A stretch of 31,681 nt of DNA from an uncultured Anaerobutyricum sp. (lineage in GTDB: Bacteria; Bacillota; Clostridia; Lachnospirales; Lachnospiraceae). Shown piece by piece: positions 29,650 through 31,681 of the stretch; the stretch's first letter is position 1; each line of letters opens with the position of its first letter. The stretch is taken from NCBI GenBank assembly GCA_934317185.1, contig CAKREJ010000010.1, positions 1 to 31,681 of the forward strand, read 5' to 3'. Below the pieces are notes generated by a model. The model ran no database searches and was not told the DNA's origin. It worked only from the letters and a program-made list of their open reading frames with translations. Both the position numbers and the translations under genes were made by a program.

Positions 29650-30066
29650 GTGGACTGGGGAAGATGGATTAATAAGGAGAATGAGACTTTATTTGATTTG
29701 ATTTTTGGATGTGTTGTATACAGTCTTATTTTTGAAGTGACAGGGCTTCTTGTTGTGGAGAATAAAGGCAGTTACAGCATGGGACTTTTACTTGGGACGG
29801 TCGTAGCCGTCGGGCTTAGTGTGAGTATGTATAAAGGTCTGAATCGTTGTCTTTTGATGACGGAACAGCAGGCCGGGAGAAGTATGGCACTTGGCTCACT
29901 TTTCAGAGCAGCGGTTATATTATTGGCTGCATGGATAGGAATGCGTTCAGCATATTTCAGCTTTCCGGGGATAATTATTGGAATTCTCGGATTGAAAATA
30001 TCGGCCTATCTCCATGCATATACTAATGTATATATAACAAAAAAATTATATAAGAAAGGAAGGTAA
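29650..30066 (+). CDS. atpI: ATP synthase protein I (AtpI-like)
   Basis: This 138-residue membrane protein has four predicted hydrophobic helices (about 13-37, 43-61, 81-98 and 103-124). It has the size, topology and operon position of AtpI, the small ATP-synthase assembly factor that helps build the c ring. Sequence is poorly conserved in this family, so the call rests mostly on position directly before atpB (4 bp gap) and topology. Start is GTG at 29650; GAGGGGA lies about 12 nt upstream, a slightly long spacing. The protein ends in a basic tail (TKKLYKKGR). Unlike the shorter AtpZ-like gene just upstream, it has four helices, so the operon carries both small accessory proteins in tandem. 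Confidence 0.75.
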   Translation: MDWGRWINKENETLFDLIFGCVVYSLIFEVTGLLVVENKGSYSMGLLLGTVVAVGLSVSMYKGLNRCLLMTEQQAGRSMALGSLFRAAVILLAAWIGMRSAYFSFPGIIIGILGLKISAYLHAYTNVYITKKLYKKGR

Positions 30067-30070
30067 AGGT

Positions 30071-31089
<1,019 letters not shown>

Positions 31090-31124
31090 GATGAGTCCTC
31101 GAGAATTCGAAAGGAGGCCATAAA

Positions 31125-31667
31125 GTGTTATTAGAGGCACTAAAGTATGATAACAGAATATTTGGCCTGGACCCACAGCTTTTATTTCAGGTAGCATTTC
31201 AGATGCTCGCCATCTTTATTTTGTTCTTACTTGCAAGTTATCTGCTTCTTGATCCGGTAAGAAAGATTTTGAATGACCGTAAAGAGCGGGTAATGAAGGA
31301 GCAAAAAGAGGCGAAGGAGAGTCGGGAACAGGCAGTTCGTTTTAAGGATGAGTATGACACGAAGCTGAAACGGATCGATAAAGAGGCAGAACAGATTTTA
31401 AGTGATGCCAGAAAGAAGGCCATGCAGCGGGAGAGTGAGATTATCGCAGATGCACGAGCAGAGGCGGCCCGCATTATGGAGAATGCAAAGAATGAGGCAG
31501 AGCTTGAGAAGAAGCGTGTGAAAGATGAAGTGAAGCAGGAGATTATTTCTGTTGCAGCACTTATGTCTGAGAAGATCATTGCGGCATCTGTTGATGAAGC
31601 AACGCAGAATGCTCTGTTTGAGCAGACCTTAAAAGAGATGGGGGATAAGACATGGCTAAACGAGTAA
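31125..31667 (+). CDS. atpF: ATP synthase F0 subunit b
   Basis: Subunit b is the peripheral stalk that holds F1 against the membrane. The 180-residue protein has one N-terminal membrane helix (about 20-43) followed by a very long, charged amphipathic helix (about 45-155, rich in Lys, Glu, Ala, Arg) that dimerises, with LLLDPVRKILNDRKERV at its start typical of AtpF. Start is GTG at 31125 after AAGGAGGCC, a choice that avoids losing the first residues. The C-terminal end overlaps the atpH start by 16 bp, giving coupled translation. The rest of the operon (atpA, atpG, atpD, atpC) should lie beyond the window. Confidence 0.95.
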   Translation: MLLEALKYDNRIFGLDPQLLFQVAFQMLAIFILFLLASYLLLDPVRKILNDRKERVMKEQKEAKESREQAVRFKDEYDTKLKRIDKEAEQILSDARKKAMQRESEIIADARAEAARIMENAKNEAELEKKRVKDEVKQEIISVAALMSEKIIAASVDEATQNALFEQTLKEMGDKTWLNE

Positions 31668-31681
31668 GCAGTATTTACGGC
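31652..31681 (+). CDS. atpH: ATP synthase F1 subunit delta, 5' end only
   Basis: Only ten codons fall in the window: MAKRVSSIYG, a typical AtpH start (MAK-V---YG). The ATG at 31652 is inside the end of atpF in a different frame, with GGGGG in GAGATGGGGGATAAG upstream acting as a possible ribosome site. The gene continues past base 31681. The delta subunit links the b stalk to the top of F1. Confidence 0.75.
   Translation, partial: MAKRVSSIYG

Overview
The window reads as the chromosome of an anaerobic, low-GC, spore-forming Firmicute, most likely Lachnospiraceae. This rests on AT-rich DNA with strong AGGAGG ribosome sites, the gdpP-rplI-dnaB order, a MecA adaptor, a CwlD-like spore-cortex amidase, a clostridial 2x[4Fe-4S] ferredoxin, an FMN-riboswitch-controlled ribD-ribE-ribBA-ribH operon, and an ATP synthase c subunit with Na+-type ligands. 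No phage, IS, CRISPR, tRNA or rRNA was seen.

Layout. 1-321: 3' part of an unrecognised small protein. 541-3379 (minus): a membrane-anchored unknown protein, then malQ-plsC. 3806-14398 (plus): an 11-kb carbohydrate locus made of a LacI-type regulator, an FucI/AraA-like isomerase, a two-subunit transketolase, an FGGY kinase and a ribose-type ABC transporter (binding lipoprotein, DUF2291 lipoprotein, fused ATPase, permease), closed by a strong terminator. This is a complete import-isomerise-phosphorylate-cleave route. The gene set matches the transketolase branch described for D-apiose, but the substrate is inferred. 14625-18637: gdpP, rplI, dnaB. 18789-20739: a MerR/RacA-like coiled-coil protein, a ferredoxin on the minus strand (56 aa) and a YARHG-domain membrane protein. 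20818-24778: riboflavin operon. 25022-27412: a DUF1858 redox protein, then minus-strand mecA and a cell-wall amidase. 27727-31681: sua5, a catalytically degenerate low-molecular-weight phosphatase homologue, and the start of the atp operon (atpZ, atpI, atpB, atpE, atpF, atpH cut by the window edge).

Three observations stand out. (1) A short two-hairpin element recurs upstream of rplI, ribE and sua5. It has a hairpin, a 6-nt linker with core CAGC, then a 6-bp stem with a 6-nt loop, and compensatory base changes occur between copies. (2) The DHBP-synthase half of RibBA has lost several residues that are near-invariant in the family, while its GTP cyclohydrolase II half looks intact. (3) The phosphatase-like protein after sua5 has glycine where the catalytic cysteine belongs. 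Several unexplained leaders also stand out: mecA has its own promoter and a terminator-like hairpin, an orphan plus-strand promoter fires into a gene-free stretch, and long inverted repeats sit at regulatory positions around the sugar genes and the unknown membrane protein.

All calls come from reading the sequence and from remembered family motifs. No database search or folding program was run.
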